A stretch of DNA of 34,354 nt, taken from Desulfobacteraceae bacterium (GTDB taxonomy: Bacteria > Desulfobacterota > Desulfobacteria > Desulfobacterales > Desulfosalsimonadaceae). Positions within the stretch are counted from its first letter, which is position 1. Each line of letters begins with the position of its first letter. The notes beneath the pieces were generated by a model. The model did not search any database, was not told the DNA's origin, and saw only the letters and a list, made by a program, of their open reading frames with translations. Shown one piece after another: positions 1-7,969 of the stretch. The position numbers and the translations under genes are program-made. The stretch lies in the NCBI GenBank assembly GCA_014237465.1, contig JABZFM010000040.1:1-34354 (forward strand), read 5' to 3'.

Positions 1-1
1 T

Positions 2-150
2 AAACGATTCGTCCGTCAACCCGGTGTTATCCGGATTATCCACTGTTTCCAGTCGATACAGATCATCATAGGCAAAATTATACGCCCCGTGTTCCGTATT
101 TTTGGTCTGGATATTATCCATTTTATCATGGGTATACTGATAATGGGACG
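2..150 (-). pseudogene. RHS/YD-repeat protein fragment, 5'-truncated
   Basis: Read on the minus strand, this stretch translates to two typical YD repeats, including YTHDKMDNIQTKN and YNFAYDDLYRLETVDNP. RHS proteins are large secreted or surface polymorphic-toxin and adhesin shells built from this repeat. The coding frame runs off the left edge of the window. Upstream, at about 150, it is cut by a short purine-rich repeat array, and no start or further RHS sequence is seen to the right. The 5' part is therefore missing and the fragment is probably non-functional, though whatever lies left of the window cannot be judged. The family assignment rests on the repeat motif alone. Confidence 0.7.
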
Positions 151-190
151 AAAGAGGAGCGAAAGAGGAGGGACGCGAAAGAGGAGGGAC
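150..190. repeat. Short tandem array of cgaaagaggag units
   Basis: Three near-copies of the 11-mer cgaaagaggag, the last two followed by ggac(g), sit exactly where the RHS reading frame loses its homology. This looks like slippage or an insertion scar. It is directly followed by the first copy of a 31-bp direct repeat. Confidence 0.6.
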
Positions 191-378
191 GTCCTTAAAT
201 ATTTCAATAACTTATTGCCCCCGTCATTCGAATGATTCCAGGTGACTTTACAATCAACACAATTTGTTTCTTTAATTGCCAAAAATAAAACTGACAGAAT
301 TCCGCAAATAAATTTTATGGCAGTTAAAAATATAACAAGTAAAACAAGGGACGTCTTTAAATAACTCAATAACTTATT
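186..378. repeat. Pair of 31-bp direct repeats flanking a ~130-bp spacer
   Basis: Copies at 186-216 and 348-378 match at about 28 of 31 positions; both begin gggacgtc and end caataacttatt. The segment between them has no recognisable protein. From memory, such gggacgtc-type repeats are common beside REP-associated (Y1-type) transposases in Desulfobacterota, but no transposase is present here. Confidence 0.6.
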
Positions 379-442
379 AAATCCTCGAATTACGGTGGTT
401 TAGGAAGATTCATTTTTTTTTAACCGCCATTTTCTTTTTTAT

Positions 443-468
443 GGTTCCGGGGACAGGTTCCGGGGACA
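443..468. repeat. Tandem 13-mer repeat
   Basis: The 13-mer ggttccggggaca occurs twice head to tail (443-455 and 456-468). It resembles the short G-rich repeats often scattered around IS200/REP-type transposases. From here to the 573-649 element (about 100 bases) nothing else is seen. Confidence 0.6.
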
Positions 469-572
469 TGATACATGATTATTCATAAAATCAATCATTA
501 TTTTTAACCCCATCCGTATATCGTTTTGTGGTTAATGTTTTAAACCGATGTACAATATCGGATAATGACATC

Positions 573-649
573 GTAGGGGCAACCCCCTGTGGTTGCCCGT
601 TTGTTTGTTGCCATTCATTGACCGGGCAGGTACGGGGGCCTGCCCCTAC
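573..649. mobile_element. MITE/REP-like inverted-repeat element
   Basis: The 77-bp element starts gtaggggcaaccccc and ends gggggcctgcccctac, so its ends are inverted repeats. The interior carries a second, weaker pairing (ggttgcccgt with accgggcag). It has no coding capacity. GTAGGGGC-ended palindromes of this kind are widespread non-autonomous repeats in bacterial genomes. Confidence 0.65.
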
Positions 650-754
650 AGGGTGACGGGGGGTCGAATGAACCATGCCTATCCAGTTAGAGTCATAGAG
701 TATCAAAGCTTGAATTATGAATTAAAACGGTCAAAAAGCTTTTTGACTGGAAGC

Positions 755-795
755 GCCATTTCAGCCGGAAGACGTAGTGTTTGACTTCAATAGCT
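755..795 (-). repeat. Partial copy of the 5618-5714 palindromic repeat
   Basis: This stretch matches the reverse complement of about 5650-5690 at 35 of 41 positions by hand alignment; both share the core gaagacgtagt and acttcaat. It shows that the palindrome before the acyl-CoA dehydrogenase gene belongs to a dispersed family. Only the inner part of the element is present here. Confidence 0.6.
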
Positions 796-833
796 TTCAA
801 TAATTCAAACTTGTTTCATGCTTCATCCCGCCC

Positions 834-939
834 CTCACAATTCGAGATCGCCGCAGCTACAAGGCGCAGGCCATGAAGCTGTGGTGTGCCACCGCGAATG
901 GCCTGCAACGCAGTAGATGTGGCGATCCCGAATTGTGAG
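834..939. repeat. 106-bp long imperfect palindrome abutting nadK
   Basis: The arms ctcacaattcgagatcgcc and ggcgatcccgaattgtgag pair almost completely, and pairing continues inward for about 40 bp per arm (aggcca with tggcct). The element ends one base before the NAD kinase stop codon, so a transcript would fold into a very long hairpin that could act as terminator or 3' stabiliser. It carries the core caaggcgc that recurs in other palindromes of this window. It may be a non-autonomous mobile repeat. Confidence 0.7.
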
Positions 940-1800
940 TTAGATGCGGCCGCCGCTCCAGCGTAACTTTGTCTTCAAAATATCAAAATAGTTCTGATCC
1001 GGAAAACTGATAATTTTAACCGGATGCGGGCTCTTTGAGATTAAAATTGTGTCCTTATCACTAATTTCAATAACTTTTTGACCGTCAAATGTTATAAAAA
1101 TATCGGTCGTTTTTTCAACCAGCCTGATTTTAATTTGAACCGTATTCGGAAGGATCATGCATCGATTCGTCAACGTAAACGGACAGATCGGGTTAATTAT
1201 AATTCCCTGTACTTCCGGGTGCATAATCGGCCCCCCGGCCGCAAGTGAATAGGCTGTGGAACCGGTCGGGGACGCGACAATCAGTCCGTCACTCCGGTAA
1301 GTCGTCAGGTAATGATCGTTGATATAGGTTTCAATATCAGCCAGCCGGGCCAGTGCCCCTTTATTGATCACCACATCATTTAACACGGTTTCCCTGGTAA
1401 TTTCCTTTTCTTCGCGAATAACTTTCACCAGCAGACGGGAGCGTTCTTCTATGACATAGTCATTTTCCAAAACCCGCCGGGCAGCAGAAAAAAGCTTTTC
1501 TCCGGCAGTCTCTGCCAGAAACCCGACTTCACCGAACTTGACCCCGATCAACGGAATATTATACTGCCCGACCCACCGGGAGGCGCTTAAAAAAGTCCCG
1601 TCTCCACCCAACACAAAAACGCAGAATAATTCTTTCGGGGCAGACTTATTGACCACAGTGTTTTTATTCCCCGGATCATCAGGAGAATAACTCTGGGCCC
1701 GGATCACTGAAATATTTTCTGAATTGAGCCACTTTTCCAGCGCATCCGCTTTTCGAAGAGCTTCCTCATCCTGCTTTACATATAACCCGATACTTTTCAC
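940..1800 (-). CDS. nadK: NAD kinase
   Basis: Cytoplasmic ATP-dependent NAD kinase, making NADP from NAD. The 286-residue length is normal for the bacterial family. The nucleotide-binding motif GGDGTF is at residues 65-70, NDVVI at 141-145, and the signature SDGLIVASPTGSTAYSLAAG at 170-189, followed by ICPFTLTNR, the usual C-terminal beta-domain signature. The stretch GVKFGEVGFLAE replaces the commoner GxNxGxLGFL form, which is a mild variation. The gene is transcribed alone and divergently from the symporter gene. A long palindrome lies immediately after its stop codon. The assignment is firm. Confidence 0.95.
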   Translation of the reverse strand: MKSIGLYVKQDEEALRKADALEKWLNSENISVIRAQSYSPDDPGNKNTVVNKSAPKELFCVFVLGGDGTFLSASRWVGQYNIPLIGVKFGEVGFLAETAGEKLFSAARRVLENDYVIEERSRLLVKVIREEKEITRETVLNDVVINKGALARLADIETYINDHYLTTYRSDGLIVASPTGSTAYSLAAGGPIMHPEVQGIIINPICPFTLTNRCMILPNTVQIKIRLVEKTTDIFITFDGQKVIEISDKDTILISKSPHPVKIISFPDQNYFDILKTKLRWSGGRI

Positions 1801-1913
1801 GCTCCGGATTCCTTTTCTATATTATTGTATTGCGAATATTACCGGATAAAAACTACACCTGTTCAAATTTTTCAAAGTTTATCTTCTTGCTTGCTAATCA
1901 GCAAGTATTTTCA

Positions 1914-1933
1914 ATAACCGGATCGACGGTTAT
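1914..1933. promoter_or_regulatory. Dyad between divergent nadK and symporter genes
   Basis: A perfect 7-bp inverted repeat, ATAACCG-6-CGGTTAT, lies in the 254-bp divergent intergenic region. A second small hairpin, CTTGCT/AGCAAG, lies about 25 bp before it. Either could be an operator, but no regulator can be named. No other feature is seen in this gap. Confidence 0.3.
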
Positions 1934-2054
1934 ATCCGGTGCTCCCTTTTATCCTTGAAAAATGAATATATATCAGTAAAATAGAAAAACTTTACTCTTC
2001 ACTTATCAGTCATTGATTTTCTGTCAATACAAAATAATGTAAGGGACGCATTGA

Positions 2055-3536
2055 ATGAAGCGCGAACAATGGGGAAGCCGAAGCGGCTTTATATTATCAG
2101 CGGTAGGATCGGCGATCGGTCTCGGTAATATCTGGCGATTTCCTTATATGGCATACGACAATGGCGGTGGTGCATTTCTTATTCCGTATTTCTTTGCCCT
2201 CCTGACCGCCGGAATTCCGATTCTAATACTGGAATTCGGCATCGGACATAAAATGAAAGGATCAGCCCCCTTAACTTTTGCCAGATTAAATAAAAACTGG
2301 GAGTGGCTGGGCTGGTGGCAGCTGGCCATCAGCTTTGTTATCTCTGTTTACTATGTAGTCATCATTGGGTGGGCCTTTAATTACATCTGGTTTTCATTAT
2401 CGCAGTCCTGGGGGGCGAATACGATTGTTTTTTTTACGGAAAATTTTCTCGGTCTGACCGGATCACCGTTTGATTTCGACGGCATCCGAATGCCGATTGT
2501 ATTCACCGTGCTGATTGTCTGGTCAATCAACTTTATTGTTCTGTATAGCGGTGTCAAAAAAGGCATTGAAGTATCGAATAAGATTTTCATGCCCATTCTC
2601 ATTATTATCCTGCTTATTCTACTCATCCGAAGCGTCACCCTGCCCGGTGCATCAAAAGGGCTGGAGCTGTTATTCAAACCCGATTTCTCAAGAATCCTTG
2701 ATGCCGGGGTATGGGTCGCCGCTTATGGCCAGATCTTTTTTTCACTGAGCATTGCATTTGGAATTATGATTTGTTATTCCAGCTATTTACCAAAAAAATC
2801 AGACATTGTAAACAATGCATTTATCACCGGTTTTGTCAACTGCGGATTCAGCCTGCTCTCGGGAATAACCGTGTTCGGCATTATCGGTTTTATGATGCAC
2901 CAATCCGGTGGTGAGTTGCCGGCCAAATTGTCCGGCGTTTTTCTGGCTTTTGCGACATTACCCGAAGCAGTTAACCAGCTTCCGGTCATGAAAACCGTTG
3001 TGGGAATTCTGTTTTTCATCTCCATTGTCTGTGCCGGTATGTCATCTGAAATTTCCATTAGTGAAACCGTGGTATCCGGTATTATGGACAAATTTAATCT
3101 GAGCAGAAAAAAAGTGGTCATTGGTTACTGTTTGACAGCCGGCTTGTTGAGCCTTGTTTTCACAACCGGTAGCGGACTATTAATTTTAGACATTGTTGAC
3201 CATTTTATTAATAATTTTAATATTGTTTTTGCCGGTTTAATTGAAGTGATCCTGCTGGGGTGGTTTTTCAACCTCAACAGTGTCAAAGATCATATCCATC
3301 CGATTTCAGATTTCAATGTCGGGGTCTGGTGGAATTTCTGCATTAAAATACTGACTCCCATCATCCTGGGCATTACAGCCGTTCAGAATTTTATCGGTGA
3401 TATTAAAACGCCCTATGGAGACTATTCCTTCACAACCCTTGCGTGTTTCGGCTGGGGCGTGTGGGTTTCTGCGATTGTTTTGAGCTTGATTCTATCGTTG
3501 ATTAAATGGAAAAAACCCATTATAATTACTAATTAA
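2055..3536 (+). CDS. Sodium-dependent transporter, NSS/SNF family
   Basis: Inner-membrane secondary transporter that would import an amino acid or related amine using the sodium gradient. The 493-residue protein begins with the family signature WGSRSGFILSAVGSAIGLGN and continues IWRFPYMAYDNGGGAF, the unwound TM1 substrate and sodium site. About 11-12 hydrophobic segments follow, typical of bacterial NSS proteins. The start at 2055 has an upstream AAGGGA. A 33-codon MetS-like gene follows 23 bases after the stop; in Corynebacterium a protein of this type is needed by the methionine/alanine NSS transporter MetP. That makes neutral amino acids a plausible substrate, but specificity cannot be read from sequence. 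Confidence 0.92.
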   Translation: MKREQWGSRSGFILSAVGSAIGLGNIWRFPYMAYDNGGGAFLIPYFFALLTAGIPILILEFGIGHKMKGSAPLTFARLNKNWEWLGWWQLAISFVISVYYVVIIGWAFNYIWFSLSQSWGANTIVFFTENFLGLTGSPFDFDGIRMPIVFTVLIVWSINFIVLYSGVKKGIEVSNKIFMPILIIILLILLIRSVTLPGASKGLELLFKPDFSRILDAGVWVAAYGQIFFSLSIAFGIMICYSSYLPKKSDIVNNAFITGFVNCGFSLLSGITVFGIIGFMMHQSGGELPAKLSGVFLAFATLPEAVNQLPVMKTVVGILFFISIVCAGMSSEISISETVVSGIMDKFNLSRKKVVIGYCLTAGLLSLVFTTGSGLLILDIVDHFINNFNIVFAGLIEVILLGWFFNLNSVKDHIHPISDFNVGVWWNFCIKILTPIILGITAVQNFIGDIKTPYGDYSFTTLACFGWGVWVSAIVLSLILSLIKWKKPIIITN

Positions 3537-3559
3537 AGTCTTAAAAAAAGAGGTATATT

Positions 3560-3661
3560 TTGACGCTCGGAGCCATTTTAATGATGATGTTCGGCATCTT
3601 CCTGACCTGGGGAGGCGCTAGTGTATGCATCGCGATCGCCATCAAAAAAAGAAATATCTAA
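3560..3661 (+). CDS. MetS-like small subunit of NSS transporter
   Basis: A 33-residue single-span membrane peptide starting MTLGAILMMMFGIFLTWGG and ending in the basic tail IKKRNI. The reading frame opens at a TTG (3560-3562) preceded six bases upstream by the ribosome-binding site AGAGG. This short hydrophobic-helix-plus-basic-tail form, directly behind an NSS transporter gene, matches the MetS family of accessory subunits. The gene is very easily missed because of its length and TTG start. It is probably co-transcribed with the symporter. The family call rests on pattern and context. Confidence 0.8.
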   Translation: MTLGAILMMMFGIFLTWGGASVCIAIAIKKRNI

Positions 3662-3767
3662 TTGATTTAATGGTCTTTATTTTTTATTGACTTTCCTGCA
3701 CAATTAATAGAAAATAATTAAATCTAAAAAATATTTTATGGGCAGATATCCATGTGTGGAGTCAAGT

Positions 3768-4430
3768 ATGAATTTTAATAAAATTTTATTGTTATTTATT
3801 TCTTGTGTGTTGATAACCATTGTCCTGCCAGTCAGTGGGTTTTGTGAATTAAAAGCCATGAATGACGAAGAGATGACAGATATATATGCCACCGGATTTT
3901 CTGATTTTCAAATTAACGATCTCGGCGGAGGCATCACCGAGACGGTCGCCTGGTTTAATATTCACACCTATGAATATATCGAAATCGATTCATTAAAACT
4001 CGGTTACCATGACGAATATGACTATAAAAATCCAACCCCTAGCTTCGACTGGGATCAAGACTGGGAAAATATCACCATTGGAACAGACTATGAAGACCCC
4101 AGTACGGATTTTCATGCCGAAGGATTTTATTTTGCTGCTGAATTTGAAAACATTAATAACCCGGCCACTCGTGAGTTGAAATCCTTCAGGTTTGGATTTG
4201 ATTATGTTCAGGGCGATATTTCAGCAGATTTTATCAACTTCAGCGGCACCATCGATAATTCCAACGATAACACCCCGGAATACAACGGCCACATCATGAA
4301 TCTGGGACCGGTGACAATCACTGCAGATCCAGGAAATATCGGGGACGGCGGATTCGAAATATCTCTTTCCATAGATGATTATGATAAAGGCTACTGGGTC
4401 ACATTTGACAGAGCTGTTGTAACACCTTAA
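3768..4430 (+). CDS. Predicted secreted protein, function unknown
   Basis: I do not recognise a function. The chosen start (ATG 3768, MNFNKILLLF...) has GGAG six bases upstream and gives a 220-residue protein with a clean Sec signal peptide ending near VSGFCE. An in-frame upstream ATG at 3738 would put ten polar residues before the signal and is less likely. The mature protein starts with ELKAMNDEEMTDIYATGF, resembling the N-terminal motif of DUF6160-type exported proteins (a DDxxL/M-x-x-V/I-TG-like pattern). The rest is acidic, rich in Asp, Asn and aromatic residues, and probably beta-rich. It is a single-gene unit with its own terminator. Confidence 0.75.
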   Translation: MNFNKILLLFISCVLITIVLPVSGFCELKAMNDEEMTDIYATGFSDFQINDLGGGITETVAWFNIHTYEYIEIDSLKLGYHDEYDYKNPTPSFDWDQDWENITIGTDYEDPSTDFHAEGFYFAAEFENINNPATRELKSFRFGFDYVQGDISADFINFSGTIDNSNDNTPEYNGHIMNLGPVTITADPGNIGDGGFEISLSIDDYDKGYWVTFDRAVVTP

Positions 4431-4457
4431 AAAACAGCTCAAAATTTAAATATTTTA

Positions 4458-4498
4458 AAAAGCCGGAAGTCACACATTGTGTTTTCCGGCTTTTTTTT
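4458..4498 (+). terminator. Rho-independent terminator
   Basis: A ten-base stem, aaagccggaa pairing with ttccggcttt, with a loop of about 15 bases, runs into a tract of eight T. It sits 28 bases after the stop of the secreted-protein gene. Confidence 0.88.
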
Positions 4499-4549
4499 CA
4501 CCTTTTGAGTTTTCAATATTTTAAAATGATAAAATCAGGAGTGCTGACG

Positions 4550-5401
4550 ATGGAAAATGAAAAACTCATCAATATGCTCAACAGGGATCTTGCGGATGAA
4601 CACGCCGCAATTATCCGTTATCTGATTCACAGCTATCTTGAAGGAGAAGACTCTCCCTTAGGTGCCGGCCTGCTGTCACGCGCCAGGGAAGAAATGTGGC
4701 ACATGCACTGGCTGGGAATGATCATCGGAAAGATGGACGGCGAACCGGATTTAATCCCGGCTCCCTACCCCTATGATCCGACAAACCGCAAAACCATATT
4801 CAAATCCTATGTGGCGTATGAAAAAAAATTAATTCCCCATTATATGAAGGAAGCGGATTTAATTGATGACCCGCATATTAAACGGGTGCTTCAGCGGGAA
4901 GCCTGGGAATCGGAAATGCATGCAAAAAAATTCCAGCGCACCCATGACAAACTGTCGCCGGAACAGGCCCAAAGCCTTCCGGGCGAAGAGAATGAGCTGC
5001 CGGAAATTTTTGTGGAAAAACTTCAGCAGGTTGTGGCAGTAAAGTATACCCAGATGCTTCAGGCCATCCGGGACGCGTGGGTTTTTCAGGGCAACGGACT
5101 TTCCGGCTGGCAGATTATTGATTTTTCATTCACCAAAATGAAACAGCTGGCCCATATGGCCGAAGAGGTTGCTGAAAACGGATTGGAACCTCGTTTAATA
5201 AAAGGCAATATATCCACCACTACTTCCATCGGGGTTGCTCTTAAAAACAGCCTGGAAAGTGTCCAGGCGACCCATGGTCTTCATGCAGATATGAAAAATG
5301 ATCCGGAAGCGCAGAAACATTCGGGTTTGATGACCAATCTGGACCTAACCCTCAAACAGGAAGCTTATGAAGCTGAAGAAATTGAGGACCGGCTTAAATA
5401 A
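4550..5401 (+). CDS. Ferritin-like diiron protein, two-domain
   Basis: A 283-residue protein from ATG 4550, chosen because AGGAG lies eight bases upstream; the frame stays open upstream to a TTG at 4505. The first half is a ferritin-like four-helix domain: DLADEHAAIIRY on helix 1, REEMWHMHW with the ExxH pair on helix 2, and QREAWESEMHAKKF further on. The second half shows a related helical pattern (QMLQAIRDAW and KQLAHMAEEVAENG) with fewer obvious iron ligands, suggesting a degenerate duplicate. Single bacterioferritin domains are about 160 residues, so the length fits two. Likely roles are iron or oxygen/peroxide handling in the cytoplasm; the exact activity is unknown. Confidence 0.8.
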   Translation: MENEKLINMLNRDLADEHAAIIRYLIHSYLEGEDSPLGAGLLSRAREEMWHMHWLGMIIGKMDGEPDLIPAPYPYDPTNRKTIFKSYVAYEKKLIPHYMKEADLIDDPHIKRVLQREAWESEMHAKKFQRTHDKLSPEQAQSLPGEENELPEIFVEKLQQVVAVKYTQMLQAIRDAWVFQGNGLSGWQIIDFSFTKMKQLAHMAEEVAENGLEPRLIKGNISTTTSIGVALKNSLESVQATHGLHADMKNDPEAQKHSGLMTNLDLTLKQEAYEAEEIEDRLK

Positions 5402-5409
5402 TCAACAAT

Positions 5410-5439
5410 GCGATTGCCGCTTTTTCCGGCGGCAATCGC
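5410..5439 (+). terminator. Strong hairpin after ferritin-like gene
   Basis: A perfect 11-bp stem (gcgattgccgc/gcggcaatcgc) with an eight-base loop, nine bases after the stop codon. There is no T-tract after it, so it may act as a transcript 3' stabiliser or need Rho. Confidence 0.6.
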
Positions 5440-5617
5440 AATCAAACTGTGATCCCTTCAGGTGAATCCTGTTTAACCCGCATTTCTCATGAAGAAAATT
5501 GAATAAACATAAAAAAATTATTATTTCAATTGATTAACTTTAAAAATAAGGCTTGTTTAAAACAACAGTCTGTTCAGGCATGTTAAAACAAACAAATTTA
5601 ATTTTCTTCACCTAAGG

Positions 5618-5714
5618 CGACCCGGAGCAATTCAGGAACTGCGTTATTCAGCCATTGAAGTAAAGAACTACGTCTTCAGGCTGAAATGCCTTGTTCCTGA
5701 ATCGCTCCAGCTCG
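5618..5714. repeat. Imperfect palindromic intergenic repeat
   Basis: Arms of 30 bp at 5624-5653 and 5679-5708 pair at about 23 positions (outer ggagcaattcaggaac with gttcctgaatcgctcc). The inner part recurs in inverted orientation at 755-795, so this is a dispersed repeat. It lies in the 466-bp gap between the ferritin-like and acyl-CoA dehydrogenase genes, in which nothing else but the 5410 hairpin and AT-rich DNA is visible. Confidence 0.65.
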
Positions 5715-5867
5715 TGAGAAAACGGGTTGATTTCCTTCATGCCCCTTGACTTTACTTTGTGATTATTCTAAAAATTTTTGCCAGAATCAAAAAAAATATT
5801 TATCATTAATATTTGATAATTGCTAATTGATACATACGAAAAAATTTATAAAAGGAGATGTATAATT

Positions 5868-7718
5868 ATGGCGCAATTGATTGCAGATCGCAGAGATGTG
5901 GACTTTGTACTCCATGAGCAGCTGGAAGTGGCTGAATTATCAAAAAACGAACAGTTCCAGGATTTTAACAAGAAAACAGTCGATATGATCGTTTCTGAGG
6001 CCCGGACGCTGGCCATAAAAGAAATACTGCCCACCCAACAAATCAGTGATGAAGGCTGCATATTTGACAACGGTGAGGTCAAAGTCCCGGAAGAATATCA
6101 CCGGGTTTTTAAGCTGTATAATGAAGGAGAATGGCTCGGCATGATCGATGACCCGGAATGGGGCGGTCAGGGCATGCCCAGACCCATATCACTTGCCGCA
6201 AATGAATATTTTTACGGCGCTAACCCGGCGTTCATGCTGTATCACGGCCTAACCCACGGGGCGGGAAAAATGATTGAAACCATCGGCACGGAAAAACAGA
6301 AAAAACTCTATCTGAAAAAAATATACTCCGGTGAGTGGTCCGGCACCATGCTGCTCACAGAAGCCAACGCCGGATCCGATGTCGGGGCTCTGGAAACAAG
6401 CGCTAAAAAAAATGATGACGGCACTTACACCATCACCGGAGCCAAAATTTTCATCTCCGGCGGTGAACACAATATGGTGGATAATATTGTTCACCCGGTC
6501 CTTGCCCGCATTGAAGGTGCACCCGCAGGAACTAAGGGAATTTCACTGTTCCTGGTACCCAAATACCTGGTTAATGATGACGGCAGTCTCGGCGAATTCA
6601 ATGATGTGGTTTGTACGGGTATCGAAGAAAAAATGGGACTTCATGGTAACTGTACCTGTTCTCTGACCCTTGGCGGCAAAGGAAATTGCATCGGTGAATT
6701 GATCGGGGAAGAAAACAAAGGCATGCGGGCCATGTTTCTGATGATGAACGAAGCCCGTCAACTGGTCGGACTCCAGGGTTTTGCCGTTTCAACGGCTTCA
6801 TATATTTATTCATTAAACTATGCCCGGGAAAGAATTCAGAGCAAGCACCTGACTGCCGGAAAGGATCCGGACGCCAAAGACGTGGCCATTATTGAACATC
6901 CGGATGTCCGCCGCCAGTTGATGAACATGAAAGCCTATGTTGACGGCATGCGGAGCCTCATCTATTACGGCGGTTATGTTCAGGATATGGAAGAACTTGC
7001 CACGGATGCGGCGGAAAAAGAAAGATATGAAGACCTGACCGCCATACTGACCCCCATTATCAAGGGGTATATCACCGACAAGGCGCTTGAAGTCACCAGT
7101 CACGGTGTTCAGATTTACGGCGGCTATGGCTACATTAAAGAATATCCGGTTGAACAGTTAATGCGGGACTGCCGAATCTTCATGATCTATGAAGGGACCA
7201 ACGGCATTCAGGCCATGGACCTTCTGGGACGAAAACTGGGAATGAAAAAGGGTAAACCGTTTATTGATTTTCTCGGACTCATGCAAAAAACCATTGCCGA
7301 GGCCAAAGGAATCCCTGCACTCAATCACCTGACGGAAAACTTTGAAACCGCGGTAAACCGTTTAAGCGAAACCGCCCTGTATCTTGCCAAAACCGCCATG
7401 TCGGACAATATTTTAAACGCGTTTGCATTTGCCCATCCGTTTCTTGAAACAACGGGCGATGTCACTTTTGCATGGATGCATCTCTGGAGATCCACCATTG
7501 CCATGGGCAAACTCATCAAACTTGCCGGCAGTGATGACCCGGCGGAAATCCGGGCCAAGGCGGAAAAAAACAAGGACGCAGCGTTCTACTATGGTCAGAT
7601 TAAAACCGCTGAATTTTTCATCCGATCCATTCTTCCCATCACCATGGGCAAATTTAACGCCATCACGGAAACCAACGGCGCGGCGATTGACATGCTGGAT
7701 ACCTCATTCGCCATATAA
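5868..7718 (+). CDS. Acyl-CoA dehydrogenase, long (~600 aa) type
   Basis: FAD enzyme oxidising acyl-CoA thioesters to enoyl-CoA in the cytoplasm, feeding electrons to ETF. ATG 5868 is chosen because AAGGAG lies ten bases upstream; the 616-residue product belongs to the longer subgroup with a C-terminal extension that includes DmdC-like and some FadE-like enzymes. Visible signatures are MLLTEANAGSDVGALET and ITGAKIFISGGEHNM (FAD/substrate site), then IYGGYGYIKEYPVEQLMRD and the catalytic-glutamate stretch MIYEGTNGIQAMDLLGRKL. The substrate is not predictable; long-chain or branched acyl-CoA and methylmercaptopropionyl-CoA are all used by relatives. No ETF or thiolase gene is adjacent, so it stands alone. 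Confidence 0.93.
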   Translation: MAQLIADRRDVDFVLHEQLEVAELSKNEQFQDFNKKTVDMIVSEARTLAIKEILPTQQISDEGCIFDNGEVKVPEEYHRVFKLYNEGEWLGMIDDPEWGGQGMPRPISLAANEYFYGANPAFMLYHGLTHGAGKMIETIGTEKQKKLYLKKIYSGEWSGTMLLTEANAGSDVGALETSAKKNDDGTYTITGAKIFISGGEHNMVDNIVHPVLARIEGAPAGTKGISLFLVPKYLVNDDGSLGEFNDVVCTGIEEKMGLHGNCTCSLTLGGKGNCIGELIGEENKGMRAMFLMMNEARQLVGLQGFAVSTASYIYSLNYARERIQSKHLTAGKDPDAKDVAIIEHPDVRRQLMNMKAYVDGMRSLIYYGGYVQDMEELATDAAEKERYEDLTAILTPIIKGYITDKALEVTSHGVQIYGGYGYIKEYPVEQLMRDCRIFMIYEGTNGIQAMDLLGRKLGMKKGKPFIDFLGLMQKTIAEAKGIPALNHLTENFETAVNRLSETALYLAKTAMSDNILNAFAFAHPFLETTGDVTFAWMHLWRSTIAMGKLIKLAGSDDPAEIRAKAEKNKDAAFYYGQIKTAEFFIRSILPITMGKFNAITETNGAAIDMLDTSFAI

Positions 7719-7754
7719 ACTGACGGATCGTTTCATTCTTTTAATCATTAATAC

Positions 7755-7785
7755 GGGTAATGCCGAATACAAATCGGCATTACCC
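7755..7785 (+). terminator. Hairpin terminator after acyl-CoA dehydrogenase
   Basis: Perfect 12-bp stem gggtaatgccga/tcggcattaccc with a seven-base loop, 36 bases after the stop codon. No long T-run follows, only ttga. Confidence 0.65.
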
Positions 7786-7790
7786 TTGAT

Positions 7791-7930
7791 GGCTTCGTAA
7801 AAAGCCCAACTTCTATTTTATATTTGTGTTGCGCTGCATTCTTCGTTTCTTCATAGTACGACAAGTACGAATCATCACTGACGAATTTGCGCGCCTTGCC
7901 AATTTTTATAAGAATGTTGGAACTTTTTTC
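7791..7930. repeat. Palindromic intergenic element (cttcgtaaaaag type)
   Basis: The ends ggcttcgtaaaaagcccaac and gttggaactttttt form an imperfect inverted repeat around an interior with gtacgacaagtac and the decamer gcgccttgcc, the latter also found at 11816 in another palindrome. An open frame runs through it into the UbiB gene, which tends to produce a false upstream start at 7826. Confidence 0.6.
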
Positions 7931-7969
7931 TTTGCCATCGAAATTTTTACTTTTTACGAGTTTATCAGT

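Noticed and set aside
16-369. 117-residue minus-strand frame across the left-end repeats
   Set aside because: It runs through the RHS fragment in the wrong frame and through both 31-bp repeats; the true RHS frame is a different one.
7826-7969. Upstream start for the UbiB-family gene
   Set aside because: The 48 extra codons lie inside a palindromic repeat and lack family similarity.
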